The notes: a model not told the origin generated them from the sequence alone. 16,836 bases of DNA from Candidatus Bathyarchaeota archaeon (GCA_005883695.1 VBBV01000121.1:1-16836); one strand, 5' to 3'; positions 1 through 7,917 are shown, numbered from the stretch's first letter. Program-made: numbers and translations.

Positions 1-1388
1 GTCCAGCTGGAGAAACAGATTCGCACATCATTCACAGAGTCGCAGTCGTCCACGGTCTAGCTGCAAGCCCGGGATTACACGCGGGAAGAGCCAAGATCGT
101 GCCAACCACAGCTGAAGCGGGACGCTTGATGAAAAACAAGGATATCCTTGTTACTCGAATGACAAACCCTGACTGGGTTCCCTACATGAAAATCGCAGGC
201 GCAATCGTCACAGAAGACGGGGGAACAACATGCCACGCCGCCATCGTCTCGCGAGAGATGGGTATCCCATGTATCGTCGGCGCACGGAACGCGACTAAGC
301 TCATGCAGATGGGACAAGAGTACACAGTGGACGCGAAATCAGGGGTCGTCTACAATGGCCTCGTCGAAGAAGTTCTCAAGGCAACACAGCCTCAACATGA
401 GATTCCTACTGTCATCCCAATAACCGCGACGAAGATCTACGTGAACATCTCACTCCCAGAGCTCGCAGAGAAAGTCGAACGGGAGACCCACGCGGACGGC
501 GTAGGTCTCTTGCGCGCAGAGCACATGATGCTCTCCGTCGGGAAACACCCCCGACTTCTGATAGAAGAGGGAGGCGGCGAGAAGATGGTCGATGCTTTCG
601 CAGAGGGAGTCAGAAAGGTGGCAACACCTTTTGCTCCAAGGCCTGTCGTCTACAGATGCCTGGACTTCAAGCCTGATGAGTTCCTCGGACTTCCAGGCGG
701 CGAAAAATATGAACATGAAGCCGGCCACGTCGGGCCCAACCCGTTGCTAGGATACCGCGGCTGCTTCCGATACGTCAAAGAGCCTGACATTTTCCGATTG
801 GAGTGTCGAGCTATCAAAAAAGTCAGAGAGGAGTACAAGCTCACCAACGTCCACGTGATGCTGCCGTTCGTCCGGACGCTTGAGGACTTCAGGAACGCGA
901 GGAGAATTCTTGAGGAGGAGGGATTGAAGAGAGGCCCCGACTTCAAGCTCTGGATCATGGTAGAAGTTCCCGCAACAGTATTGCTGATCGACAAGTTCGT
1001 CGACGAGGGGATTGACGGTATATCCTTCGGAACAAACGACTTGACCATGCTGATTCTTGGCATTGACCGAGACGACGCATCGATCCAGGAAATCTACGAC
1101 GAACGCAATCTCGCAGTACTGCGAGCGATGAGCCATGTGATCAGGGTCTGCAATGAAAAAGGGGTGACAACGTCGATCTGCGGTCAAGCGCCTTCAAACT
1201 ATCCCGAGGTCGTCGAGTTCCTGGTTCGAGAAGGCGCTGTAAGTATGAGCGTCAACCCTGACAAGGTCATCGAGACAAAGCTGCTGGTGGCGGCTATCGA
1301 GCAGAAGCTGGTCCTTGAAGGGATGAGAAAAATGCGCCAGGCCAACGGAGACCAGGGCGGCGCTATGCAGCCTCGCTGGCCCAAGTGA
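1..1388 (+). CDS. ppsA: Phosphoenolpyruvate synthase, C-terminal 461 residues (5' end outside window)
   Basis: PEP synthase converts pyruvate, ATP and water to PEP, AMP and phosphate in the cytoplasm and feeds gluconeogenesis. The reading frame is open from base 3, before the first possible start at 99, so the gene enters the window already under way. Residues 17-32 (VHGLAASPGLHAGRAK) are the usual entry to the phosphohistidine swivelling domain. The phosphorylated His lies in GGTTCHAAI (visible residue 78). The C-terminal TIM barrel follows, with NPLLGYRGCFRY, a FGTNDLTML segment and the catalytic Cys in SICGQAPS (visible residue 393). The N-terminal ATP-grasp domain is missing only because of the window edge. 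The stop codon overlaps the next gene by 4 bp, so the two are probably co-translated. Pyruvate phosphate dikinase shares these domains, but the CGQAPS and NPDKV context fits PEP synthase better. Confidence 0.95.
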   Translation, partial: PAGETDSHIIHRVAVVHGLAASPGLHAGRAKIVPTTAEAGRLMKNKDILVTRMTNPDWVPYMKIAGAIVTEDGGTTCHAAIVSREMGIPCIVGARNATKLMQMGQEYTVDAKSGVVYNGLVEEVLKATQPQHEIPTVIPITATKIYVNISLPELAEKVERETHADGVGLLRAEHMMLSVGKHPRLLIEEGGGEKMVDAFAEGVRKVATPFAPRPVVYRCLDFKPDEFLGLPGGEKYEHEAGHVGPNPLLGYRGCFRYVKEPDIFRLECRAIKKVREEYKLTNVHVMLPFVRTLEDFRNARRILEEEGLKRGPDFKLWIMVEVPATVLLIDKFVDEGIDGISFGTNDLTMLILGIDRDDASIQEIYDERNLAVLRAMSHVIRVCNEKGVTTSICGQAPSNYPEVVEFLVREGAVSMSVNPDKVIETKLLVAAIEQKLVLEGMRKMRQANGDQGGAMQPRWPK

Positions 1389-1834
1389 TCCGGGATCTAT
1401 CCAGAATTTTGTTCGAACAGCTCGTAGACTGGATCAAACAGAACTATAGCGGCGCCAGAAAAATCATTGAAATTGGGGTAGGCCACAGGATGGATGTGGC
1501 GGAGCGAATATCTCAAGCCCTGCCTCTGGCAGAGGTTCTTGTAACCGACAAAGACGAATCTTGGGTCCGCTTGCAGAAGCCTGGACGGATCCGAGCGGTC
1601 GCAGACGATGTGATATTTCCAAGTTTCAACTTGTATCAGGGAGCGTCCCTAATCTATTCTCTACATCCTCCCGGAGAGATCCTACATGCGCTGGAGAAAT
1701 TGGCGAATGGAATTGGAGCAGACCTACTGGTAGTTCCGATAAGCGACGAACGACACAGTCTCACGCAGGATAAGTGGCGAGAGCTCGTGGTCCGTGGGAG
1801 AATAGTTGGCTGGCTCCTAAACAAGCGCGGCTGA
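1385..1834 (+). CDS. UPF0146 family protein, Rossmann/methyltransferase-like
   Basis: A 149-aa protein that I recognise as the archaeal UPF0146 family, a small Rossmann-like fold of unknown function. The glycine-rich strand-turn IIEIGVGHRMDVAERI (residues 27-42) is followed by a second strand ending in VTDKDES and by DDVIFPSFNLYQGASLIYS, the segments typical of the family. It resembles an S-adenosylmethionine-binding fold without a clear catalytic motif. The GTG start lies inside the ppsA stop region (GTGA overlap, 4 bp), which decides the start and implies translational coupling to ppsA. Length is normal for the family. A short gap of about 100 bp follows, with a weak GGGAA/TTCCC hairpin at 1861-1874. 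Function stays unknown. Confidence 0.85.
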   Translation: MIRDLSRILFEQLVDWIKQNYSGARKIIEIGVGHRMDVAERISQALPLAEVLVTDKDESWVRLQKPGRIRAVADDVIFPSFNLYQGASLIYSLHPPGEILHALEKLANGIGADLLVVPISDERHSLTQDKWRELVVRGRIVGWLLNKRG

Positions 1835-1935
1835 TAAGAAGATAGCTTCCTCTAGTAACGGGGAAATGCTTCCCGCGGTAATAGACGGCTAATACCATAG
1901 ACCTCGCTTTTCGTAGCCCCTTCGAGAAGTCTCCC

Positions 1936-3018
1936 TTGAGTACGTGGTACCCGCAAGTCACGGAAAGAAAAGGGCGCGTGGCCCGGATAACCAGCTACCT
2001 TAAGGCGCATCCACTACTCTGCCTATTCATCTTAACCCCCGGAATTCCAGAGTACCTCTCAGGCTCAAGCAGCATGGCTCTTCTGGTTCTGAGTCCGCCA
2101 ATATTCCTCCTGCTTCTTGCCGCCAACCTTGCACTCTACGGACCGGGCGTCATTTTGATCCGCGAGGCCAAGATTCGCTGGAACAAAGGCTGGGCGTCAG
2201 TCTTCCTAATGGGCGCTGCCTACGGAATTGTAGAAGAAGGACTGGCGCTGCGAACGCTGTTCAATCCGACATCCTCAGTAGTAGGAAATCTAGGGGTCTA
2301 CGGACACTGGCTTGGAGTCAATTGGGTCTGGACTGTTGGGCTAGTGATCTTCCATTCAGTTTTCAGCATTGGCCTACCAATCTTCATCTTTGGACTCGCT
2401 TTTCCGGATCTGAAATCAAAAAGTCTTGTTTCCATTACAGGGATACGGATCAGCATTCTGACTTTAGCAATCGATTCTGTTCTACTTTCGGTACTCGTGA
2501 ACTACTGGCCTGCTGAGATATGGGGGCTACTGGCTCTTTCGAGCATCGTGGTAACACTGCTCATGATCGCGGCGAAAAAATTGCCGGCTGACTTTCTGAA
2601 GACTGTTAGAGCAGAGCCGAGATGGAGGCCACGAGCCTTCTTCCTACTCGGAGCAGCGTTCTTTCCTATCTGGCTGCTTGCAGGAGGCTTCGCGGCAGGT
2701 GCTAATCTCTTCCCGCCGGTCATCATGATTTTCGACATCGTTGTTTCGTTGTGGCTCCTTCGGCTTGTCTTCAGGTCAATGGGAACACGGCTCAACCAAG
2801 CCCACAAAGTCGCGTTCGCCTTCGGATTGATCTCTCCCATAATCATCTTCGGCATCGCAGCAAGCGCATCCTTCCCCCTCGTCATAATGAATGACCTGCT
2901 GGTCGTTCTCTTCTCCAATAAGATGTGGAAAAAATGGAAGGCATGGACCTTCTCCCAGCATTATTCGCTCATGCAAACCCTGCCAAAATTTGGCATCGAT
3001 GGAAGCCCCATGCCCTAG
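1936..3018 (+). CDS. Polytopic membrane protein with EEG..R..LFNP motif (CPBP-protease-like?)
   Basis: A 360-aa integral membrane protein with about eight to nine hydrophobic helices (for example 24-36, 46-68, 86-102, 131-156, 171-189, 196-213, 233-257, 260-278, 292-312). The conserved-looking core is GIVEEGLALRTLFNP (residues 97-111), then GVNWVW (127-132) and a helix carrying H140. I recall similar stretches in hypothetical membrane proteins of Chloroflexi and actinobacteria. Paired glutamates followed by downstream Asn/His in membrane helices recall CPBP/Abi intramembrane proteases, but the spacing here is EExxxxR rather than the classical EExxxR, so this is only a suggestion. The TTG start at 1936 gives a short basic cytoplasmic N-terminus. 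No Shine-Dalgarno sequence is visible, so the mRNA may be nearly leaderless. It has no obvious partner among its neighbours. Confidence 0.75.
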   Translation: MSTWYPQVTERKGRVARITSYLKAHPLLCLFILTPGIPEYLSGSSSMALLVLSPPIFLLLLAANLALYGPGVILIREAKIRWNKGWASVFLMGAAYGIVEEGLALRTLFNPTSSVVGNLGVYGHWLGVNWVWTVGLVIFHSVFSIGLPIFIFGLAFPDLKSKSLVSITGIRISILTLAIDSVLLSVLVNYWPAEIWGLLALSSIVVTLLMIAAKKLPADFLKTVRAEPRWRPRAFFLLGAAFFPIWLLAGGFAAGANLFPPVIMIFDIVVSLWLLRLVFRSMGTRLNQAHKVAFAFGLISPIIIFGIAASASFPLVIMNDLLVVLFSNKMWKKWKAWTFSQHYSLMQTLPKFGIDGSPMP

Positions 3019-3117
3019 CCGGATTAGGCAGGCATTAGAAAGCCACCGGATCGCTTCAAGACACGGCGGTGCCTCCGCTAGAGTCTTTGAAGGCCTCTTA
3101 ACAGAAGCGAGGAATGA

Positions 3118-3477
3118 TTGAACCCATTCATCTCAAAGACCTCCGTCCAGGATACAATCCAAGGAGCAGATAGGGCCCTGGACCTGAAGAACCTGTATAT
3201 GTCGCAGAGAGATCGAGCGGGAGAAGTTGGAAGGAAAATGAGCGCCAAGAGTATGAAGACAGCTCTCAAGGGAACCAGTATCGAAGAGAAAGATGCGAAA
3301 GAGATCATCTCGGGAGTCCAGGCAATGTACGACAAGATCCCAGGATTCATCCGACCTATGCTACCAAGTCTGCCTGACATTCTCAAACGGATGCCCCCGA
3401 GCGCTGGAAAATATAGTCTCAACGAGATCATCCAGCTTCTAGACTGGGCCTATGACAGTGGACAATTGAAGAAATAG
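3118..3477 (+). CDS. Conserved-looking hypothetical protein upstream of coaBC
   Basis: A 119-aa soluble, charged, mainly helical protein that I do not recognise. The first half is rich in Lys, Asp and Ser. The second half holds a Pro-rich segment (KIPGFIRPMLPSLPDIL, about 73-89) and ends in a short predicted helix, LNEIIQLLDWAYDSGQLKK. The TTG start at 3118 is preceded by GAGG with about five bases between, which supports it. The stop lies 14 bp before the coaBC ATG, and the coaBC ribosome site overlaps that stop, so the two genes are very likely one transcript. The position invites a role connected with CoA synthesis, but nothing in the sequence shows this. Confidence 0.7.
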   Translation: MNPFISKTSVQDTIQGADRALDLKNLYMSQRDRAGEVGRKMSAKSMKTALKGTSIEEKDAKEIISGVQAMYDKIPGFIRPMLPSLPDILKRMPPSAGKYSLNEIIQLLDWAYDSGQLKK

Positions 3478-3491
3478 GAGGCAGGCCGGAA

Positions 3492-4754
3492 ATGACCCAC
3501 CCCTCCAAGGACATCACCGGAACTTCTGGCACACAACTCTCAGGAAAGAAGATCGCGCTCCTGGTGTCAAGTAGTGTTGCCTCGTTCAAAGTTCCCGAGA
3601 TTGCGCGCGAGCTGATGAGGCACGGGGCGGACGTGTATGCAGTAATCTCTCCATCGACCGAGAAGATGATCGGATCCGACCTTCTAGAATGGGCTACAGG
3701 AAACCCCGTTGTTCGAGAGCTTACCGGCAAACTGGAGCACATCGCCCTAGCTGGAAAGAGTTCTGGGCATGTGGATCTAGTTCTCATCGCTCCTGCAACT
3801 GCCAACACGATCGGGAAACTTGCATCGGGAATCGATGATACCCCAGTCACGACAGTGGCTGCGACCGCAATAGGTTCCAAGTTGCCTGTTCTCATTGCAC
3901 CAGCAATGCACGAACCACTCTATGATCATCCAATAGCCCAGGAGAACATTGCGCGTCTCAAGAGGATAGGTGTCGAATTTGTTGAACCGGAGATCGTGGA
4001 GGGAAAGGCGAAGATCGCATCGACGGCCAAGATTGTCCAGGCGGTTATCACACGCCTCTCATCGCAGCTCTCTTCTCAGAGGAGAGACCTTGAGGGACAT
4101 AGAGTGCTGGTCACTGCGGGTCCCACAGTCGAGCACATTGATCCAGTCAGGGTAATCACTAATCGATCCTCAGGTAAGATGGGCGTAGCAATTGCGGAGG
4201 AAGCGTGGTCAAGAGGCGCTGAAACAACATTGATTCTGGGACCCGGTTCAGTCCCGCCTCCTCCTGGCGTGAAGACGGTCAGGGTTGAGACAACAGAGGA
4301 GATGCTGGAGGCTACTCTTCGCGAATTGAAGAAAGGTAAACACGATCTGGTTTTTGCCGCTGCAGCGCCAAGCGACTATCGGCCTTCGAAGCCGGTTGGC
4401 CGTAAGATAAGCACACGGAAGGAGAAGACTGTGGAGCTGGAGCTAGAGGCCACCCCGAAGATAATACGGGAAATTCGCCATGCAAGTCCGAACTCGTTTC
4501 TCGTGGCTTTCAAGACGGAGCACGGGGTCTCGAACGAGCAGCTTGTGACTGAAGCATTTGAGATTCTCAGCGAGCAAGGCGCCGATCTCGTTGCGGCCAA
4601 CGATGTTTCGCTGGAGGGTGTGGGGTTTCAGGCTGATACGAACGAATTGTTTGTTGTCGACGAGCGAAAGAAGGTAATCCATATTCCATTGGCGCCCAAG
4701 CGAGAGGTCGCGCGCCAACTATTGGATATTGCAGTCAAGAGACTGAAGGTCTAG
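3492..4754 (+). CDS. coaBC: Bifunctional phosphopantothenoylcysteine decarboxylase / phosphopantothenate-cysteine ligase
   Basis: CoaBC catalyses two steps of coenzyme A synthesis: it joins 4'-phosphopantothenate to cysteine and then decarboxylates the product with FMN to 4'-phosphopantetheine. The N-terminal flavoprotein half (about 18-190) shows LLVSSSVASFK, the active His in KLEHIAL (H83), the FMN-site APATANTIGKLASG and PAMH (137-140). Bacterial enzymes have PAMN there, and PAMH is a variant I associate with archaeal enzymes. The bacterial ACG clamp with its Cys is not visible; EGKAKIAS occupies that place. The ligase half (about 200-420) has VLVTAGPTVEHIDPVR, ITNRSSGKMG and AAAPSDYRP. 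The length of 420 aa is normal. GGAGG at 3477-3481 precedes the ATG. It sits between a 119-aa unknown and a nitrilase, all on one strand. Confidence 0.95.
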   Translation: MTHPSKDITGTSGTQLSGKKIALLVSSSVASFKVPEIARELMRHGADVYAVISPSTEKMIGSDLLEWATGNPVVRELTGKLEHIALAGKSSGHVDLVLIAPATANTIGKLASGIDDTPVTTVAATAIGSKLPVLIAPAMHEPLYDHPIAQENIARLKRIGVEFVEPEIVEGKAKIASTAKIVQAVITRLSSQLSSQRRDLEGHRVLVTAGPTVEHIDPVRVITNRSSGKMGVAIAEEAWSRGAETTLILGPGSVPPPPGVKTVRVETTEEMLEATLRELKKGKHDLVFAAAAPSDYRPSKPVGRKISTRKEKTVELELEATPKIIREIRHASPNSFLVAFKTEHGVSNEQLVTEAFEILSEQGADLVAANDVSLEGVGFQADTNELFVVDERKKVIHIPLAPKREVARQLLDIAVKRLKV

Positions 4755-4771
4755 GGCCAGAGGATCGTCTA

Positions 4772-5554
4772 ACGTCAAAGAAGATTGTTCGAGCGGCAGC
4801 AGTACAGACCAGACCCATAACAACCTCTGTCAAAGAGACGATTTTCCGAGCGGTCAAACAGGCTAAGCAGGCTGCTGAGAAAGAAGTGAACATTATCTGC
4901 CTGCCGGAGCATTGGTTGCCTGAGAAAACAATTCCATCGCCGATGAGCCCGCTCCCAGGACTGCAATCTATCGCTGAGGAATACGGTGTCGTGGTTGTCG
5001 GAGGAGCTTTCTATGAAAAAGTCAAGGGACGAATTTTTCTCAACAGCCCTGTAATAGGAAGGGACGGAGAAGTCATCGGGCGGCAACCGAAGGTCCATCT
5101 GTTTCACTTCGAGAAGAAGGTCGCTCGTCCGGGAAACGATTACAAGATATTCCCGGTTGACGGGTTCAAAATTGGGGTTCTGGTTTGTTATGACGTTGAT
5201 TTCCCCGAGGCCGCAAGAATCCTAACGCTTAGGGGTGCGGACTTGTTGATGTGTCCGTCAAGGATTGTGAGACCCGGAGTTGAACCTTGGCACCAATACG
5301 TCACAATTCGATCGCTGGAGAATAGGATAGCAGTCGTGGCACCCAACGTCTACTCTCCTCCCTTGTTCACAGGCTACAGCATGATCGTCAGTCTCAAGGA
5401 AGACCCGAAGATGAAGATATCCCACCCTAGGATGAACGTGTTCAAAGAACAGCGAGAGGGAATAATCGTTGAGGACATTGATCTCGGTCTTCACGCTCGA
5501 CTGCGTAAAGAACGGTTCGCGGATCGCCGGCCAGAAACATACGTTTGGAATTGA
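4772..5554 (+). CDS. Nitrilase-superfamily C-N hydrolase with apparent ACG start
   Basis: A carbon-nitrogen hydrolase with the complete Glu-Lys-Cys triad: E46 in CLPEHW, K107 in RQPKVHLF and C139 in VLVCYDVDFPEAAR. Such enzymes hydrolyse amides or nitriles; the substrate here is unknown. The first ATG/GTG/TTG in frame is GTG 4886, but starting there would remove the first beta strand. The frame upstream clearly encodes the family N-terminus, KKIVRAAAVQT followed by a helix, and is open back to 4637 with no canonical start. ACG at 4772 lies where a start is expected, eight bases after AGAGG (4759-4763) and 17 bases after the coaBC stop. I therefore place the start at 4772, giving 260 residues. 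Translation is probably coupled to coaBC. A sequence error is the main alternative. Confidence 0.85.
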   Translation, partial: TSKKIVRAAAVQTRPITTSVKETIFRAVKQAKQAAEKEVNIICLPEHWLPEKTIPSPMSPLPGLQSIAEEYGVVVVGGAFYEKVKGRIFLNSPVIGRDGEVIGRQPKVHLFHFEKKVARPGNDYKIFPVDGFKIGVLVCYDVDFPEAARILTLRGADLLMCPSRIVRPGVEPWHQYVTIRSLENRIAVVAPNVYSPPLFTGYSMIVSLKEDPKMKISHPRMNVFKEQREGIIVEDIDLGLHARLRKERFADRRPETYVWN

Positions 5555-5560
5555 GACATA

Positions 5561-6277
5561 CTGGCCGACAGGAAGATTCGAGGAGTCGTCTTCGATCTAG
5601 ACAACACGCTCATCCAGTCAAAGAAGGGTGCTCGCCAAGCGCTTCGGTTGGTCGCAGCCATCTTCGCGAAACGGTTGAGGAAAGAAGGAATCCGCTACTC
5701 CGAAGCGAATCTGTTCCGAAAACTCCGGGTCATCGATCTAGAAATGCATGGCAGAAAATTCCTCTACAACAGGAATGTCTGGTGGGAGACCTTACTCAAA
5801 CAGCTCGGCTTGTCTAAGCTGAAAGGCCCGTGGATCCACGAGACAACTCTCCGCTACTGGAAGACGTACGCTGGAACAAGTCCGCTGTTCTCCGACACGA
5901 TGTCGACGATTCATCGACTGAAGAAAGCAGGGTTTAGACTCGGAATGGTCTCCGATTCCGATGGTACTCCGGGAATGAAAATGAAGAGAATTCGCCAACA
6001 GCCATTTCTGAAGTTTCTTGAGATCATTGTTGTTGCGGGCGAGGACACGCCTGATGTGAAACCAAGCAGGAGACCCTTCACGCTTGCCGCAAAACGACTA
6101 AGCTTACAACCCAGAAATTGTGTTTACATTGGTGATAATCCAAACACCGACATTGGAGGAGCGAAGGGAGTTGGAATGATGATGATACTTGTGAGACGTC
6201 GAGGTCCAAAGGGGGGACATCCAGACTATCTCGCTCGATCGTTAAGTGATGTTGCTAGGCTGTTAATGCAGAACTGA
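5561..6277 (+). CDS. HAD-superfamily hydrolase, no canonical start codon
   Basis: A haloacid-dehalogenase-fold hydrolase, most likely a phosphatase, with all four motifs: the nucleophile and acid Asp in VVFDLDNT (D12, D14), the motif II Ser in MVSDSDG, the motif III Lys in DVKPS (K167), and GDNPNTDIGGAKG with D192 and D197. A helical cap domain (about 20-110) sits between motifs I and II, as in subclass C1. Numbers count from CTG 5561. The first canonical start in frame is TTG 5648, which would delete motif I, so it cannot be right for an active enzyme. The only candidates between the nitrilase stop (5552-5554) and motif I are ATA 5558, CTG 5561 and ATT 5576. The gene is in the same frame as the nitrilase. 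Its end overlaps the convergent methyltransferase gene by 23 bp. Substrate unknown. Confidence 0.85.
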   Translation: MADRKIRGVVFDLDNTLIQSKKGARQALRLVAAIFAKRLRKEGIRYSEANLFRKLRVIDLEMHGRKFLYNRNVWWETLLKQLGLSKLKGPWIHETTLRYWKTYAGTSPLFSDTMSTIHRLKKAGFRLGMVSDSDGTPGMKMKRIRQQPFLKFLEIIVVAGEDTPDVKPSRRPFTLAAKRLSLQPRNCVYIGDNPNTDIGGAKGVGMMMILVRRRGPKGGHPDYLARSLSDVARLLMQN

Positions 6278-7121
6278 TCTGTTCCACAACAGACTGTTTT
6301 TGGAAAAAGATTCTTTCTGATCCTTGGCCCATCCTTTCTCGGATGATTCCCGAAAAGTCTTCTAGTTTCTCATATCCAATGAAACGTCTGCTGAGATCCA
6401 TCGCGGCCTTGAGAGTGGTTCCAGATCCGAGAAAAGGGTCTAGGACCAAGTCGCCTTCTATGGAGAACATTCGGATTAGTCGTCGTGGAATCTCTTCGGG
6501 GAATGCCGCAACTCGCCTTTCTAACCCTCGATGCGTCTGTCTTGCTCCTGTGACGGTCCAGACTTGTGAGAACCATTCGTCTCGCTCTTTCTTGGTGAAC
6601 TTGCTCCTATAGCGCTGTGGGTCCTTGGGCTCGAATGTTCTCAGACTTCCCCTGCGAAAGATCAGAATATACTCCATATCTAGGGTTACGTACGCGTTGG
6701 GCGGGAGGAAACCTGAGCCTAGAAACGCTCCCTTTCCCCTGTAGTGGGGTTTTGTTGTGGGCTTCTTCCAGAGGACGTAGGGGAGCGTAACGAGGCCGAG
6801 TTGCTCGAAAGACTCTATCACACGCGAGTGGTTTGGATAGAGATGGAATGTGCCGTCCTTGGTCCGGGTTGCATCGCCAATATTGATGCAGGCAATTCCG
6901 CCGGGAACTAGGACCCTCTTCACCTCTTTCCAAGTTTGGTTGAGGTAGTCGTGCATCTGGTCGTAGGATTGGGCGGATTCCTCTTGGAAGAAATTGTCCC
7001 AGATGCCAACCATCGGGTAGGGTGGCGAGGTGACGACTAGATGCACTGAGCTATCAGCTAGTTCTCTCATTCGACGGCTGTCACCGATGATTACTCGGTA
7101 ATCGTCCGTCGTCCCAGGCAA
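6255..7121 (-). CDS. Site-specific DNA methyltransferase, beta-type N4-cytosine/N6-adenine
   Basis: A 288-aa AdoMet-dependent DNA methyltransferase. The catalytic motif IV TSPPYPM (31-37) comes first and the cofactor motif I DPFLGSGTT (228-236) near the end, preceded by FPEEIPRRLIRM (207-218, motif X). This is the beta order. SPPY is common in N4-cytosine enzymes, although N6-adenine enzymes can also carry it. The central part (about 40-205) probably contains the target recognition region. No restriction endonuclease is visible nearby, so it looks like an orphan modification enzyme. The TTG start at 7121 is preceded by GGTGA, which overlaps the stop of the upstream PAC2 gene, so the two are one minus-strand transcript. 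The recognition sequence cannot be read from the protein. Confidence 0.93.
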   Translation of the reverse strand: MPGTTDDYRVIIGDSRRMRELADSSVHLVVTSPPYPMVGIWDNFFQEESAQSYDQMHDYLNQTWKEVKRVLVPGGIACINIGDATRTKDGTFHLYPNHSRVIESFEQLGLVTLPYVLWKKPTTKPHYRGKGAFLGSGFLPPNAYVTLDMEYILIFRRGSLRTFEPKDPQRYRSKFTKKERDEWFSQVWTVTGARQTHRGLERRVAAFPEEIPRRLIRMFSIEGDLVLDPFLGSGTTLKAAMDLSRRFIGYEKLEDFSGIIRERMGQGSERIFFQKQSVVEQISSALTA

Positions 7122-7128
7122 TTTTCAA

Positions 7129-7872
7129 TCACCCGATATACTCAGAACTGCCTGCAGACTCTGAGTCCTTGTCACCGCCCTGTTTGAGCGCGGTTTCGAT
7201 CTCTTTCGCTTGTCCTTCCAGTTCCGTCATGTCAATTTGTAATCTAAGTTTCTTAACGAGGACGCGGAGGATTATCATCGCTGCGCGTGGGTCAATCATG
7301 AATCCGGATGTTTCTCCCGAGAGAAATAGGCCTTTCAGATTCCGGACTTTTGCGAGACCTGGGATAAGCCCGTTCATCCAGGTGACCGCGCCGCTGTCTA
7401 TGATTTTTACGCCTAGTTCTTCGAGTTCTTTGACGAGGGCTAGTTCGCTTGCGGCGCCGTAGACTTGTGGATGTTCAGCGATCTTGCCGGTGATGAAGGC
7501 GCCGACTGTCACAACAGTCTCGACTCCAAGTTTCTCAGCGAGTTTCACGACGGCTTCTGAGAGACGGAATGCTCCTTCAGGTAGGATTGGCTGCGCGTCC
7601 CCGGTGTAAAGGACGAGGTCTGAGCCGGAGTCTTTGTTGATCCAGTAGAATATCTCATGTTTCATTAGATCGGCTGTCCCGTCGGGCTTTAGGAGGAGGC
7701 GAGGTGGGAGGTAGTCTGAGTAGAGATAGCCTAGGGGAGTTGCCTTCAGCGTCTTAACCAGTTGGTCGAGAACGATCTTGGCCACCCTTCCGCTGTCAGG
7801 GAGGCCGGCGATGAGGACCGGGGTCTTCAGTGTCGGAGCCTCATTGAGATGAAGGTCAATGCGTTCTCGCAA
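7129..7872 (-). CDS. PAC2 family (proteasome assembly chaperone-like) protein
   Basis: A 247-aa protein of the PAC2 family. In eukaryotes this fold assists 20S proteasome assembly, and archaeal homologues of the PbaA/PbaB type have been described as chaperone-like. The recognisable segments are TPVLIAGLPDSGRVAKIVLDQL from about residue 18, SDYLPPRLLLKPDG (53-66), a strand-helix unit with VVTVGAFITG, WMNGLIPGLAKVRNLKGLFLSGETSG in the second half, and a basic helix near the C-terminus. The last 30 residues are acidic and probably disordered. The TTG start at 7872 has only a distant GAGG upstream. The gene is first in the minus-strand pair with the methyltransferase, which begins eight bases after its stop. 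No proteasome gene is in the window. Confidence 0.87.
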   Translation of the reverse strand: MRERIDLHLNEAPTLKTPVLIAGLPDSGRVAKIVLDQLVKTLKATPLGYLYSDYLPPRLLLKPDGTADLMKHEIFYWINKDSGSDLVLYTGDAQPILPEGAFRLSEAVVKLAEKLGVETVVTVGAFITGKIAEHPQVYGAASELALVKELEELGVKIIDSGAVTWMNGLIPGLAKVRNLKGLFLSGETSGFMIDPRAAMIILRVLVKKLRLQIDMTELEGQAKEIETALKQGGDKDSESAGSSEYIG

Positions 7873-7917
7873 GATCGGATCATGTCCCTCGAAACTGGCT
7901 TAGCCTTGGATGGAGTT

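Noticed and set aside
1848..1905. Words resembling 16S rRNA (CGGTAATA, GGCTAATACC)
   Set aside because: The matches are short, in the wrong order and spacing, and are not flanked by further rRNA sequence.
4637..4771. Programmed -1 frameshift from coaBC into the nitrilase frame, giving a fusion protein
   Set aside because: The nitrilase frame is open across the coaBC end, but I see no slippery heptamer with a downstream structure, and the ACG start with a ribosome site explains the layout more simply.
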